DNA of 64,000 nucleotides. Origin: Methanorbis furvi. Lineage in GTDB: Archaea; Halobacteriota; Methanomicrobia; Methanomicrobiales; Methanocorpusculaceae. Location of the stretch: NCBI RefSeq assembly GCF_032714615.1, contig NZ_JAWDKA010000007.1, positions 36,039-100,038 of the forward strand, in the 5' to 3' direction. The position numbers and the translations under genes were made by a program. This document shows, one piece after another, positions 43,835-52,622 of this stretch. Numbering within the stretch: position 1 is the first letter of the stretch; each line of letters starts with the position of its first letter. Below the pieces are notes generated by a model. That model did no database searches and had not been told where the DNA came from. It saw only the letters and a list, made by a program, of their open reading frames with translations.

Positions 43835-44983
43835 TTACGCACCTCCGATCTCTGCAATGCCGCGGGCGCAGAGAAACACCGCAAGAGCTTCGGGAACGGT
43901 GTTGAACCCTGCCTTCAGATCATAACGGGTACCAAGAATCGGCATGGAAAGTGCAAAAGAGCACTCGATTGGAATCTGTCGCTCGCCGAACACGACCGCA
44001 TCAATAAGAGGGTCAAAGGAGTCAAGGCGAGAGATCTCAAGCGGAGTTACCCGCATGCCGGACCCTCCGTGCAGAGAGCCGGGGTGGCGGATCAACCGTT
44101 TGATGTCGGTTGTGACCGGCTCATCAGCCTGCGCTGCATAGCTGAGAATATTTTCCTGAAATGGTTTGTTCTCAGCGTCAGCAATTGCGCGGATGACCTT
44201 GTTTTCCAGAAGTTTTTCCGGGTCGGTCGCTACTGTTGCGCGGGTTGCATCAAGATTTTTCACAAATCCTGCGGCGAACTTGTCGGAAATTCCCCGAAGA
44301 CCGGTGAGATATTCGGTCTGTTCCAGCTCATCCAGAGATGCAATGCGGTCGAGTTCTGCGGTGAGTGCAGACCGGTAGCGTTTCTGCCAGCCGCGGCCGT
44401 GAATTGCTGGGCCAGTGAGCATGCTCTCTGCGAAAAGTCCGGTTCCTGAGACATAGTTCACCAGTTCGCGACGTTCGGCGCTGTCCCAGCTGCGGACAGC
44501 AAGAGTCGGGATATGGATGTGATATCCGCGACCGCCGGAGAAGTTGATTCTGAGATCACGTTCAAGAAATCCAAGTTCAGCGGTCAGCATATCGATGAGT
44601 TTGAAGAGCTCCTCTTTGACCCGTGCAAGCATGACATCGTACGGCCCTCGAACGATATGGTCAGCGTCCAGATCAAAGATGAGGTCTGCACCAAGCCATC
44701 CTTTATCGCTCATCTGGGCAGCGCCCGGATGTGCATAGTAGGCGGTTGAGTAGTAGACATGCGCAGGCGTCATGGTCTTAAGGTAGGTGTGCACCTCTTC
44801 AGGAGAACTGAAGGACAGATGTCTGCGCATGCCTGCAGGCTTTGCGGCGTTTGAAAAGAAGATGAAACCCCATTCACGTTCGCTAAGCGCGTCAGGAACA
44901 TACACCGCTCCGGCTCCCTGGACTTCTCCGTTATAGTAGGCAGAGAAACGCTGCCTGAGAAACTCATAGGTTGCCGGTTTCAT
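43835..44983 (-). CDS. priS: DNA primase catalytic subunit PriS
   Basis: 382 aa. The catalytic acid pair is in LIFDLDADH, the zinc motif and substrate regions (HPGAAQMSDK, FSGGRGYHIHI) are typical of the eukaryote-like primase small subunit. It synthesises primers with PriL (24.8 kb). Its ATG overlaps the TGA of elp3 (ATGA). Confidence 0.95.
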   Translation of the reverse strand: MKPATYEFLRQRFSAYYNGEVQGAGAVYVPDALSEREWGFIFFSNAAKPAGMRRHLSFSSPEEVHTYLKTMTPAHVYYSTAYYAHPGAAQMSDKGWLGADLIFDLDADHIVRGPYDVMLARVKEELFKLIDMLTAELGFLERDLRINFSGGRGYHIHIPTLAVRSWDSAERRELVNYVSGTGLFAESMLTGPAIHGRGWQKRYRSALTAELDRIASLDELEQTEYLTGLRGISDKFAAGFVKNLDATRATVATDPEKLLENKVIRAIADAENKPFQENILSYAAQADEPVTTDIKRLIRHPGSLHGGSGMRVTPLEISRLDSFDPLIDAVVFGERQIPIECSFALSMPILGTRYDLKAGFNTVPEALAVFLCARGIAEIGGA

Positions 44984-46542
44984 AGAGTCTTGATCATATA
45001 TGGACCTGAACGCAGATATCCCTGTTTACGATAGTAGGGCCGAACCCCGACACCGCTCATGACAGCGATGCGGGAGTAGCCTGCGTCTTTTGCGGTCTGT
45101 TCGGCGCGTGCGAGAAGTTTCTGGCCGTATGACCGGTGCTGGCGTGCGTCGCCTTCACCGTGTTCACCAAGCGGCACAATGCTCCCGTAGACATGCAGCT
45201 CACGGACAAGCGCGGCCCCGTCAAGTTCAGAGCGAAACACCTGCCCGGGATAACGAAGCCTGACAAATCCGATCAGGGCATCGCCCGCGGTTGTTGAGAG
45301 GAACTGTTCGGTTCCGCCGCAGCATTCGTAGACAAGAGTTTTATCCTCTTCGACTGCGTTGCCCATCCGTCGCCCGATCTCACGGCAGCGGATGCAGCGG
45401 CACTGTTTTTTGTTTTCCGCAAGACGTTTCTGCGCCATCTGGCGGATGTGGCCGTGGATGGAGCCGGACACGATCAGTTTTGCGGGAATGTCGCGCTGAA
45501 TTCTCTGAAGCCGCACGTACTCAGGCAGCCGCTCTTTTGCATAAGCGAGGAGGTCAACAAGCTCGTCCTCGTCATAGGTCTGGTATACCCCTGCTTTCCA
45601 GAGCTCTTCAAGCTCCGCGCCCGGGGTCACCAGGGTCGGGTAGATTTTGAGGAAATCTGGGCAGAACCTTGGATCGGTGAAGAGGGTGTCGAACATGTGC
45701 CGGTCGCGCTCGATCGTACTCATGTAGAGGTTCGGCATGACATGAAACCCTACCTTGATCCCTGCATCGCGCAGCAGACGGTTCGCCTCAACACTGTCTG
45801 CGACCGTGTGTCCGCGCTTGTTTGCAAGAAGCAGTTCATCATCGGTGTGCTGAAAACCAAGCTCGACCTTGGTGACACCGAGGTCCAGCATCCGGTTGAT
45901 GTGATCTTCTCTGCACCAGTCGGGCCTTGTCTCAAAGGTGGTTGCGATGCAGCGGACGTCTGAACTCTCGTTTTCGGTCATCAGCTCTGCAAGATTTGAC
46001 GCAGCGGAAATGTGTCCCGAGAACTCGTTCATGCCTCTCAGACATTCGGAGACGAACCACTCCTGATAGGACGGTTCCCTCGCGGTCATGGTTCCGCCCA
46101 TAACAATCAGCTCGGCCTTGTCGGTGTGGTGGCCGAGCAGTTTGAACTGTCCGAGGCGTGCGATCACCTGACGGTAGGGATCGTACTCATTCTGGCGGGC
46201 ACGAAGGGCCGCAGGTTCTTCGCCGGTGTAGCTCTGCGGAGACTGAAAAATATGGTCCGGCCCGCCGGGGCAGGGGAGACATTTACCGTGTGGACATGCG
46301 CACGGGGAGGTCATGACGGCAACCGGCGCAACACCGGAAAGTGTCCGCGTCGGTTTTACTAAAAGAACCGTCCTGACCCGTTCGTACTCCTCAGGTTCTG
46401 CCGCAGCAAGAATTGCCGAGTTCTTCGGCATCACGTCAAGCGAGTACTTCCGGCATACGGCAAGCTTGATGCTCTGAATATCCGGATTGGGCGAGGAAAA
46501 AATGAGGGAAATTATTTCCCGGAAAATATCGTGCTCGTCCAT
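44980..46542 (-). CDS. elp3: Elp3 tRNA-modifying radical SAM acetyltransferase
   Basis: 520 aa. Radical SAM motif CPHGKCLPCPGG near residue 85, followed by the SAM domain and, from about residue 400, a GNAT acetyltransferase domain (HGEGDARQHRSYGQKLL). Adds cm5-type modifications to U34 of tRNAs. First large gene in the PriS-GINS operon, with UPF0058 just upstream. Confidence 0.95.
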   Translation of the reverse strand: MDEHDIFREIISLIFSSPNPDIQSIKLAVCRKYSLDVMPKNSAILAAAEPEEYERVRTVLLVKPTRTLSGVAPVAVMTSPCACPHGKCLPCPGGPDHIFQSPQSYTGEEPAALRARQNEYDPYRQVIARLGQFKLLGHHTDKAELIVMGGTMTAREPSYQEWFVSECLRGMNEFSGHISAASNLAELMTENESSDVRCIATTFETRPDWCREDHINRMLDLGVTKVELGFQHTDDELLLANKRGHTVADSVEANRLLRDAGIKVGFHVMPNLYMSTIERDRHMFDTLFTDPRFCPDFLKIYPTLVTPGAELEELWKAGVYQTYDEDELVDLLAYAKERLPEYVRLQRIQRDIPAKLIVSGSIHGHIRQMAQKRLAENKKQCRCIRCREIGRRMGNAVEEDKTLVYECCGGTEQFLSTTAGDALIGFVRLRYPGQVFRSELDGAALVRELHVYGSIVPLGEHGEGDARQHRSYGQKLLARAEQTAKDAGYSRIAVMSGVGVRPYYRKQGYLRSGPYMIKTL

Positions 46543-46560
46543 TGCTGTATTGGGGACGGT

Positions 46561-46824
46561 TTAGTGTTCTGCAACGACACTGGTGCCGGAGTCCTGAGGG
46601 AACGAGGTCTGGGTTTTTTTGTGGGAATTCATCTCGGTGACGATCTCATCGCCAAGCGCAAGAAGGGCCACGCGGTGAAGATTTTTGTTTTTGTGAATAT
46701 GGATCGGTGAGATCTGCAGAGCGTCGTATTCCGTTGTAGAGACGGTATTTCCTGAAACTGATTCGTAATATTTCTTAATCTGAACCATGAGCATATGTAA
46801 ATGGAGCAACTCTTCTTTTTGCAT
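46561..46824 (-). CDS. UPF0058 family protein
   Basis: 87 aa, MQKEELLHLHMLMVQIKKYY start typical of the archaeal UPF0058 group, which is helical and has no known function. 18 nt ahead of elp3 and probably in the same transcript. The C-terminal 20 residues are likely disordered. Confidence 0.85.
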   Translation of the reverse strand: MQKEELLHLHMLMVQIKKYYESVSGNTVSTTEYDALQISPIHIHKNKNLHRVALLALGDEIVTEMNSHKKTQTSFPQDSGTSVVAEH

Positions 46825-47037
46825 ATTTCAAAACACCTCGTATCAAAAGATTACTTACATTTGTCTGCTCATTTACAGATATAGGTTATTGGTGACGTTT
46901 ATATCTGAGAAGTTGCAATGCCACCTGACACACTGTAGCATGCAGGATTTCCAGCCATACAACAACGTATTTTCACGAATAAACCGTGCGTGATGGAAAG
47001 CGCTGGGGAATGCACCTGCACCCATATGAGGTTTTGG

Positions 47038-47901
47038 ATGAGATTTATATCTGAGAATGATCGGATCAGCGGAGGCATGTTTGGTGCGGCAGCAGGGGAC
47101 GCGGTCGGTCTTACGTTTGAGGGAATGATGCCCGCACCCCGCCGCAGTCTGACGGTTACGGGCGGCGGGCAGTTTGGTCTGGTGAAAGGGGCGGTGACGG
47201 ATGACACGCTGATGATGCTTGCAGTTGCCGAGGCATGCAAATCCTCTGGACAAATCGACCGTGATCTGTTTTTCCGAAGGATGATTCTGACGGTTGCCGA
47301 AGAGCCGCAGACGTTTGGGCGGACAACAAAGATGTTCTGTTCTCTTTTGGAACAGGGATGTTTTGCAGATGCTGCGGCAAAAACAATTGACCTGCTGTTT
47401 GGGAGCAGGACGAACGGCAGTGTGATGCGGACACTCCCTGTTGGTCTGATATGTCAGATGGATTGTGCGGCAGAGACGGCGCGGAATGTGTCGGCGTTCA
47501 CGCACTTTTCTCCTGCAGCTGGTGACTGCTGCGCTGCGGTCTCGGTGATGGCATCCGTACTTCTGAACGGAGGAGGCAAGCAGGAGGCATGTGATGCAGG
47601 GATGCGTGCCGCCGGGTATGATATCATGACCGGGAAACTGATTCCTTCGGTTGATGCAGTGGAGTCGACGCGGTGTGCGGTGTTCTGTTTTCTGGAAGGA
47701 AATTCGGTGCGGGATGTGATCGAGCGGGCAGTATCGCTTGGAGGGGACACAGACACCATTGCTGCGATCGCCGGAGGACTTGCCGGAGTTTATTATGGAG
47801 TGAGTGATGTTCCAAAAGAGTGGATGGAGATGATTCTGATCCGCAAACGAATTGCAGCGGCTGCGGAAAAAATTAGTCGGGCGGGCAGGATGAGATTTTG
47901 A
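47038..47901 (+). CDS. ADP-ribosylglycohydrolase (DraG-like)
   Basis: 287 aa. Metal-binding signatures: GMFGAAAGDAVG near the start, VTDDTLMM, FTHFSPAA and GGDTDTIAAIAGGLAG at the end. DraG-type enzymes remove ADP-ribose from proteins or DNA. Start ATG 47038, after GAGGT; ATG 47026 is in frame upstream. A probable promoter (TTTATATC, near 46898) leaves a leader of about 110 nt. The stop codon TTTTGA is part of a family A-like end. Partner transferase not seen in this window. Confidence 0.85.
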   Translation: MRFISENDRISGGMFGAAAGDAVGLTFEGMMPAPRRSLTVTGGGQFGLVKGAVTDDTLMMLAVAEACKSSGQIDRDLFFRRMILTVAEEPQTFGRTTKMFCSLLEQGCFADAAAKTIDLLFGSRTNGSVMRTLPVGLICQMDCAAETARNVSAFTHFSPAAGDCCAAVSVMASVLLNGGGKQEACDAGMRAAGYDIMTGKLIPSVDAVESTRCAVFCFLEGNSVRDVIERAVSLGGDTDTIAAIAGGLAGVYYGVSDVPKEWMEMILIRKRIAAAAEKISRAGRMRF

Positions 47902-47930
47902 ACCGCGATTTTTGCAATTCACGTTTGCGT
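47889..47930. repeat. Family A end fragment after the DraG-like gene
   Basis: GATGAGATTTTGAACCGCGATTTTTG matches the terminal repeat of the element at 9717-9957 (GATGAGATTTTGAAACGCGAAT) with few changes; the gene's own stop TGA lies inside it. A degenerate inverse, ATTCACGTTTGCG, follows. Confidence 0.45.
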
Positions 47931-47957
47931 TCCTGTTTCCTTTTTTTCCAAAAAAAA

Positions 47958-48419
47958 TTATGTTGGAACGTGCCGCAGCTCAACAAGTTTGAGATTCTTT
48001 TTTCCTTTCGGACACATCTCATTGTAAGAGCCAAGGACCTCCAGCACAACATACCTGCCTTTCTCAGTCATACCGTCGGGATGGCAGAATGCATAGCCTC
48101 TGCAGAACCGGTCATCACAGACCGGCGTATAGGTGATGCGGGTCCGGCGTGTTGCCTGACTCGTCGGAATAACCGCAGTTATCTGGCACTCCGACACCTC
48201 AACTGCCACAGAGCCGCCGAGATGAACCAGACACTCATGCTTTGTTGGTCTGACCGCAACAACGCGATATCTGCGGCCTTCTTTGAGCTTTGCGTTGTGG
48301 CAGACTTTAGCAACTTTACAGCTGCTGCACTCACCTGCTTTGCCGGCATACACAAACTCTGCCCCTTCGTGAGCAAGGATAGACCCGACAATTGTTACGA
48401 TTTTTTCAGCTTCGTCCAT
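47958..48419 (-). CDS. UPF0179 family protein
   Basis: 153 aa with many conserved Cys (CSSCKVAKVC, CLVHL, C...CDDRFCRGYAFC and NEMCPKG), probably holding metal or an Fe-S centre. Archaeal UPF0179 of unknown function. 6 nt after the stop of the glycerol-1-phosphate dehydrogenase gene start side: it is downstream or upstream partner in a two-gene transcript on the minus strand, following egsA in position. Confidence 0.82.
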   Translation of the reverse strand: MDEAEKIVTIVGSILAHEGAEFVYAGKAGECSSCKVAKVCHNAKLKEGRRYRVVAVRPTKHECLVHLGGSVAVEVSECQITAVIPTSQATRRTRITYTPVCDDRFCRGYAFCHPDGMTEKGRYVVLEVLGSYNEMCPKGKKNLKLVELRHVPT

Positions 48420-48425
48420 GATTAT

Positions 48426-49514
48426 TTACACCTCGTAGAGCGCTTTGACTGCCGCAAGAGCCGCCTCGCGGGTGATACCGGTGTCAAAGATAGTAAACCG
48501 TTCGGGTCTGATTTCGCGCGCCCGAAGGACCGCCTGCACACACACCTCATCGCTGATGCCAAGATCTGAAGGAGTCGTTGGAGCGCCGATCTGTTTGAGA
48601 GACTGGCTGATAGACTTCCAATCACCACCGTGCAGGTACATACCAAGAATTGTCCCGATACCGCAGGCCTCTCCATGCAGCGCAACACCCGGAGCAAGCC
48701 GTTCAAGCATGTGCGCAAACTTATGCTCGCCGCCTGAAGCCGGCCGTGAACTCCCGGCAATACTCATCGCAATTCCTGAAGAGAAAAGGGCTTTGACCAC
48801 AATCCATACAGCAGTCTCATCATTGTGGGCGATGAGATTCGCATTTTTCACGAGAATTTCTGCCGTGATCTTTGAAAGCGTCACAGCATACTCACTGATC
48901 GACTCGCCGGTAAGCCGGTGGGACAGCTCCCAGTCAAGAATTGCGGTGTAGTTTGCAATAATATCCGCACATCCTGCGGCAAGGAGCCGGTGCGGTGCGG
49001 TCGCGATCACGCCGGTATCGGCAACGATTGCAAGCGGCGGCTGGGCGGCAACACTGACATTGCCGGCTTCTGTCACAACCGAAGCGCGGGAGGATGCGAT
49101 GCCGTCATGGGACGCGGCTGTTGGAACGCTGATAAACTGGATATCAAGATTGTAGGAGACCACCTTTGCCGTATCAATCACACGGCCGCCGCCGACGGCA
49201 ACGATCAGAACAGCATGTGCTTTTTGCACAACAGTCTCGATGCGCTTGATCTCATCATACGTAATGCGGCCGACAATGCCTGTGACGAGGTCAAAACCTT
49301 GTTCTTGCAACAGATCCTGCACCTTTGCTCCGACGGTTTTCATGGTGGTGTCTCCTGACAGCAGCATGATTGGACCATTGATGTTAAGGTCTGCAATAAT
49401 GCCTGGAATCTGGAGAAGAGCGTCGTGACCAACGATCACGTTCCGCGGCATCTGAATCCATCGGGATTTGTCAAAGGTTTTATCCTTTAGTATCCTATTA
49501 TTCTCTAAGTTCAC
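48426..49514 (-). CDS. egsA: sn-Glycerol-1-phosphate dehydrogenase
   Basis: 362 aa, NAD(P)-dependent. It has the Rossmann-like VGGGRVIDTAK, PTAASHDGIASSRAS and metal-ligand HKFAHMLE and LHGEACGIG segments. It makes the sn-glycerol-1-phosphate backbone that defines archaeal membrane lipids. ATG 49514 (MNLENNRI) chosen. Divergent from the DUF63 membrane gene 15 nt away, so the two promoters overlap. Confidence 0.94.
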   Translation of the reverse strand: MNLENNRILKDKTFDKSRWIQMPRNVIVGHDALLQIPGIIADLNINGPIMLLSGDTTMKTVGAKVQDLLQEQGFDLVTGIVGRITYDEIKRIETVVQKAHAVLIVAVGGGRVIDTAKVVSYNLDIQFISVPTAASHDGIASSRASVVTEAGNVSVAAQPPLAIVADTGVIATAPHRLLAAGCADIIANYTAILDWELSHRLTGESISEYAVTLSKITAEILVKNANLIAHNDETAVWIVVKALFSSGIAMSIAGSSRPASGGEHKFAHMLERLAPGVALHGEACGIGTILGMYLHGGDWKSISQSLKQIGAPTTPSDLGISDEVCVQAVLRAREIRPERFTIFDTGITREAALAAVKALYEV

Positions 49515-49528
49515 GGTCAGGGCCCCAC

Positions 49529-50386
49529 ATGTTTACTGGAATAAATGCGTTCATACAAAAATATTATATCGATGCGGTCCTGGAGGATCAGCCGTATAAT
49601 ATTTACTTGACGATCACGTGTGCAATCTTGTTGCTCGTCACCCTTTATCTTCTTTACCGCTGGACACGGGCAAATAATATCAAAATTGATACACAGCTGA
49701 TTGTTGCAACAATGCCGTTTGTGATTTTCGGCGGAGTTCTTCGTGTTGTTGAAGATACGGGCTGCATTCCTGAACCATGGTGGGTGCTGTTTGTTACGCC
49801 GCCGATTTTTTTTGTTGTGCTGCTGTACACGATTTTTGTGCTGGTGATTTCCCGGTCTCTTGAGAGTCACGGGGTTGTTGAGTCGTATGCAAAGCCGTAT
49901 TTCTGGATCGGTGTTGCGTCAAATCTTGTGACGCTGGCGTTTCTGTGCTGGTGGGGACTTACGCAGACTGAGCTTGCCCTCTGGGTTGCGGGATGTATTC
50001 TTGCGATGGCGGCGGTCGTGTCCCTGATTTTCTGGGCCTTGGTGCGCTACGGGTTGAACTGGGAGTATGTGACGCATCCGCTGTACAAGATTCTGATCTT
50101 TGGTCAGCTGCTGGATGCGTCTGCGACAAGTTTTGCGCTGGAGCTGCATCCGATGCATTATATTGAGCAGCATGTTCTCGGCGACGGGCTGATTCAGCTG
50201 ACGGGAACGGCGTTTGTGATGTTTCCGCTGAAGGTTGTTGTTCTGCTCCCCGCGATCTGGATTTTAGAGAAGTTTCGTAAAGAAGAAGGAATGGATGAGA
50301 TCTGGCATCTGGTGCTGCTGGCAATGATTACGGTCGGGTTTGCACCGGGCGTGCGGGATATTTTGAGGATGGTGCTTTTCATCTGA
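49529..50386 (+). CDS. DUF63 membrane protein
   Basis: 285 aa with about seven membrane helices. The region FGGVLRVVEDTGC followed by PPIFFVVLLYT and the later LLDASATSFALELHP are typical of the archaeal DUF63 family, function unknown. Overlaps the next membrane gene (ATGA-like TGATG), so the two are coupled. The motif placement near VEDTG suggests a conserved acidic site in the membrane. Confidence 0.88.
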   Translation: MFTGINAFIQKYYIDAVLEDQPYNIYLTITCAILLLVTLYLLYRWTRANNIKIDTQLIVATMPFVIFGGVLRVVEDTGCIPEPWWVLFVTPPIFFVVLLYTIFVLVISRSLESHGVVESYAKPYFWIGVASNLVTLAFLCWWGLTQTELALWVAGCILAMAAVVSLIFWALVRYGLNWEYVTHPLYKILIFGQLLDASATSFALELHPMHYIEQHVLGDGLIQLTGTAFVMFPLKVVVLLPAIWILEKFRKEEGMDEIWHLVLLAMITVGFAPGVRDILRMVLFI

Positions 50387-50964
50387 TGATGTCTGATCGG
50401 CGCATGTATTTGATCGCGTTTGCGGTGGTGGCGGCCCTGTTCTTTGGGTCTTGTATCTCTGGATATGCTTCGTCTCTTGATGATCCCGGGGTCGCGGATG
50501 ATATTGTGGTGACGTTTCAGAGTTCGACTACGGAGCTGGATGCGGATGCTCCGGGGCTGTTGTCCTGGCAGATTTTTTTCAATAATCTGAAGGTCTGCCT
50601 GATTCTTTTCATGGGAGGAGTGACGTTTGGGGCGATGACGCTGTTTGTTTTGATCTCAAACGGTTATGTTATCGGCAATATTTCAGGTGTTATGCTTCGC
50701 GGATATGATCTGTCGGTGTTTGCGGCGACGATTGTTCCCCATGGTATTTTTGAGATTTTTGCGATGCTGATGGCATCCGCCCTCGGGTTGCAGATGGGCA
50801 GGTCGCTGTATCTTGATGCGCAGGGCAGGGATAATGCAGGGACTACATGTCTTTGGTACGGGACGCGGTTTTTGCTTGTTGTTCTGCCGCTGCTGGTGGT
50901 TGCGGCTGTTGTGGAGACGTTTGCAACGCCGGTGATCTCGGTGATGGTGTTTACCGGATTGTGA
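50386..50964 (+). CDS. SpoIIM-like (stage II sporulation protein M) membrane protein
   Basis: 192 aa with about five membrane helices; the region NNLKVCLILFMGGVTFGAMT and VPHGIFEIFAMLMASALG is the family hallmark. Homologues occur in archaea and bacteria outside sporulation. Starts ATG 50386 or 50389, overlapping DUF63. Possibly a membrane-shape or envelope factor with DUF63; that is inference from coupling only. Confidence 0.85.
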   Translation: MMSDRRMYLIAFAVVAALFFGSCISGYASSLDDPGVADDIVVTFQSSTTELDADAPGLLSWQIFFNNLKVCLILFMGGVTFGAMTLFVLISNGYVIGNISGVMLRGYDLSVFAATIVPHGIFEIFAMLMASALGLQMGRSLYLDAQGRDNAGTTCLWYGTRFLLVVLPLLVVAAVVETFATPVISVMVFTGL

Positions 50965-51119
50965 CCGGGTGCTCCGTGTGTTCAGTGTTTTCCGTGGCTA
51001 CTCAAAGCAAGACCGCATACCAGAAATCCATATTTTTCGTAGAGTAGATGAGTTTTCAGATATTTGATGCAAAACCATTCAACAACCCGCAATCTTAAAA
51101 CCGGAAACAACAAACCTGT
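50965..51119. other. Intergenic gap with a repeat fragment
   Basis: TCCGTGTGTTCAGTGTTTTCCGTGGCTACTC AAGCAAGACCGCAT resembles 57329-57385, so the same degenerate repeat occurs at two loci. A CTTAAAACCGG element near 51094 lies about 25 nt before the next ATG and may be its promoter. Confidence 0.45.
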
Positions 51120-52322
51120 ATGAAGATTTTGATGGACCAGACACTTCCCAAATCCGAGTCGAAGAACAGGATATCCAATCTTATTTCGGCGCTTGACTCC
51201 TCCGGCATGGACTGGGACACGGCGCTTGTTTTCAGCAGAGTGAACCTGTATTATCTGACCGGCACCATTCAGGACGGGGTTCTCGTTCTGCGGCGAAATG
51301 GCGATGTGCAGTTTTTTGTGCGGCGCAGTTTTGAGCGGGCGAAATCTGAGTCGCCGGTCGATGAAATTTATCCGATGAAAAGCTATCGCGAAATGCGGGA
51401 ACACCTGCCGCAGGATCTGGGGAAAACATTTGTTGAGACCGAACAGGTGCCGCTTGCGATGATGGAGCGGCTGCGAAAGTACTTTTCTTTTGAAAATATT
51501 TTACCGCTGGACGCTGTTCTTTTGAACCTGCGGGCAGTGAAAAGTCAGTATGAACTCACGTTCCTGCGGGAAGCCGGCCGCGAACATGACAAACTCTTCA
51601 TGGAGGTTGTTCCTGAGATTTTGTACGAAGGAATGAACGAGGCGCAGATGTTTGGCGAGCTCTATCGCGCGATGATGGACATGAACTATCAGGGGATTGT
51701 GCGATTCTCCGGGTTTGGAACTGAGATGCAGATCGGCCAGATTGCTTTTGGCACGCAGACGCTTGAGCCGACCAACTTCGACGGCCCCGGCGGCATGGGC
51801 GGCATGTCGGCTGCAATTCCTTCAGTTGGGAGCCGCAAACGAGTTCTTGGAAGAGGGGATATGGTGTTTGTTGACATTGGGTATGGTATCGGCGGCTATC
51901 ACACCGACAAGACACAGGTCTACTCGTTTGGCGGACGGCTGCCTGAACATGCCCTCGAACTGCATGAGGAGTGCATCAGGGTTCAGAGGGACGCTGCATC
52001 CCTCCTTGCACCGGGAAACATTCCTTCAGAGATCTATGCAGAAATTGTCGCGAGTCTAAGCCCGGCACTTGCAGAGAATTTCATGGGATACAAAGAACGC
52101 AGGGTTTCATTCCTCGGCCACGGCATCGGTCTTGTGGTGAACGAGTGGCCGGTGATCGCACGAGGATTTGATGCACCGCTTGCAGAAAATATGGTCATCG
52201 CTCTTGAACCAAAAGCAGGTGTTGCGGGAGTTGGGACAATCGGCGTTGAGGATACGTATGTGGTCAGACCGGGCGGCGGAGAATGCATCACCGGCGGCGG
52301 ACGAAGCGTTATTGAGCTGTAA
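51120..52322 (+). CDS. Xaa-Pro aminopeptidase-like M24 peptidase
   Basis: 400 aa. Metal ligands in order: DIGYGIGGYHTDKTQ (two Asp), FLGHGIGL (His), ALEPKAG and GVEDTYVV (two Glu). The N-terminal domain has the creatinase-type fold. It would hydrolyse Xaa-Pro peptide bonds. Start ATG 51120 fits a leaderless message; ATG 51132 is alternative. Single gene before the family B repeat. Confidence 0.9.
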   Translation: MKILMDQTLPKSESKNRISNLISALDSSGMDWDTALVFSRVNLYYLTGTIQDGVLVLRRNGDVQFFVRRSFERAKSESPVDEIYPMKSYREMREHLPQDLGKTFVETEQVPLAMMERLRKYFSFENILPLDAVLLNLRAVKSQYELTFLREAGREHDKLFMEVVPEILYEGMNEAQMFGELYRAMMDMNYQGIVRFSGFGTEMQIGQIAFGTQTLEPTNFDGPGGMGGMSAAIPSVGSRKRVLGRGDMVFVDIGYGIGGYHTDKTQVYSFGGRLPEHALELHEECIRVQRDAASLLAPGNIPSEIYAEIVASLSPALAENFMGYKERRVSFLGHGIGLVVNEWPVIARGFDAPLAENMVIALEPKAGVAGVGTIGVEDTYVVRPGGGECITGGGRSVIEL

Positions 52323-52336
52323 GGGTTTTCATCTCT

Positions 52337-52513
52337 CCGATGTGGTTCGCCTCTGAGCCGCCCACGGATGGATACCACCTCGTCAGGAGACACGAGCCAC
52401 CCACGGAAAAACGGAAAACACAGAGCTTCACGTCTGCTCCGTGATGTTTTTTTTCTGTGATATTTCCGTGTACTCCGTTTTTCCGTGGGCGGCTCAGACG
52501 CGAACCACATCGG
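52337..52513. repeat. Family B repeat, copy 2 with 32-bp terminal inverted repeats
   Basis: The ends 52337-52368 and 52482-52513 are inverted copies with 31 of 32 positions matching (CCGATGTGGTTCGC, one mismatch, then TCTGAGCCGCCCACGGA). Inside is the family B core: ACCCACGGAAAAACGGAAAA and CTCCGTGATGTTTTTTTTCTGTG. The 177-bp size and lack of coding capacity match a MITE. It lies just after the M24 peptidase stop and before proS. Confidence 0.8.
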
Positions 52514-52622
52514 CGGCATCTGTTTTTTTTCATGGACTACTCATACTGAAAAATGCAAAACCGGTTGGTTATCTTAATACTCTTTCGGCGCATAGATCTA
52601 CTGCTTCAGGTGTATATACAAC

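Noticed and set aside
46873..47922. 349-codon minus-strand frame opposite the DraG-like gene
   Set aside because: Antisense shadow; His/Arg/Cys-rich and without recognisable domains, whereas the plus strand has clear DraG motifs.
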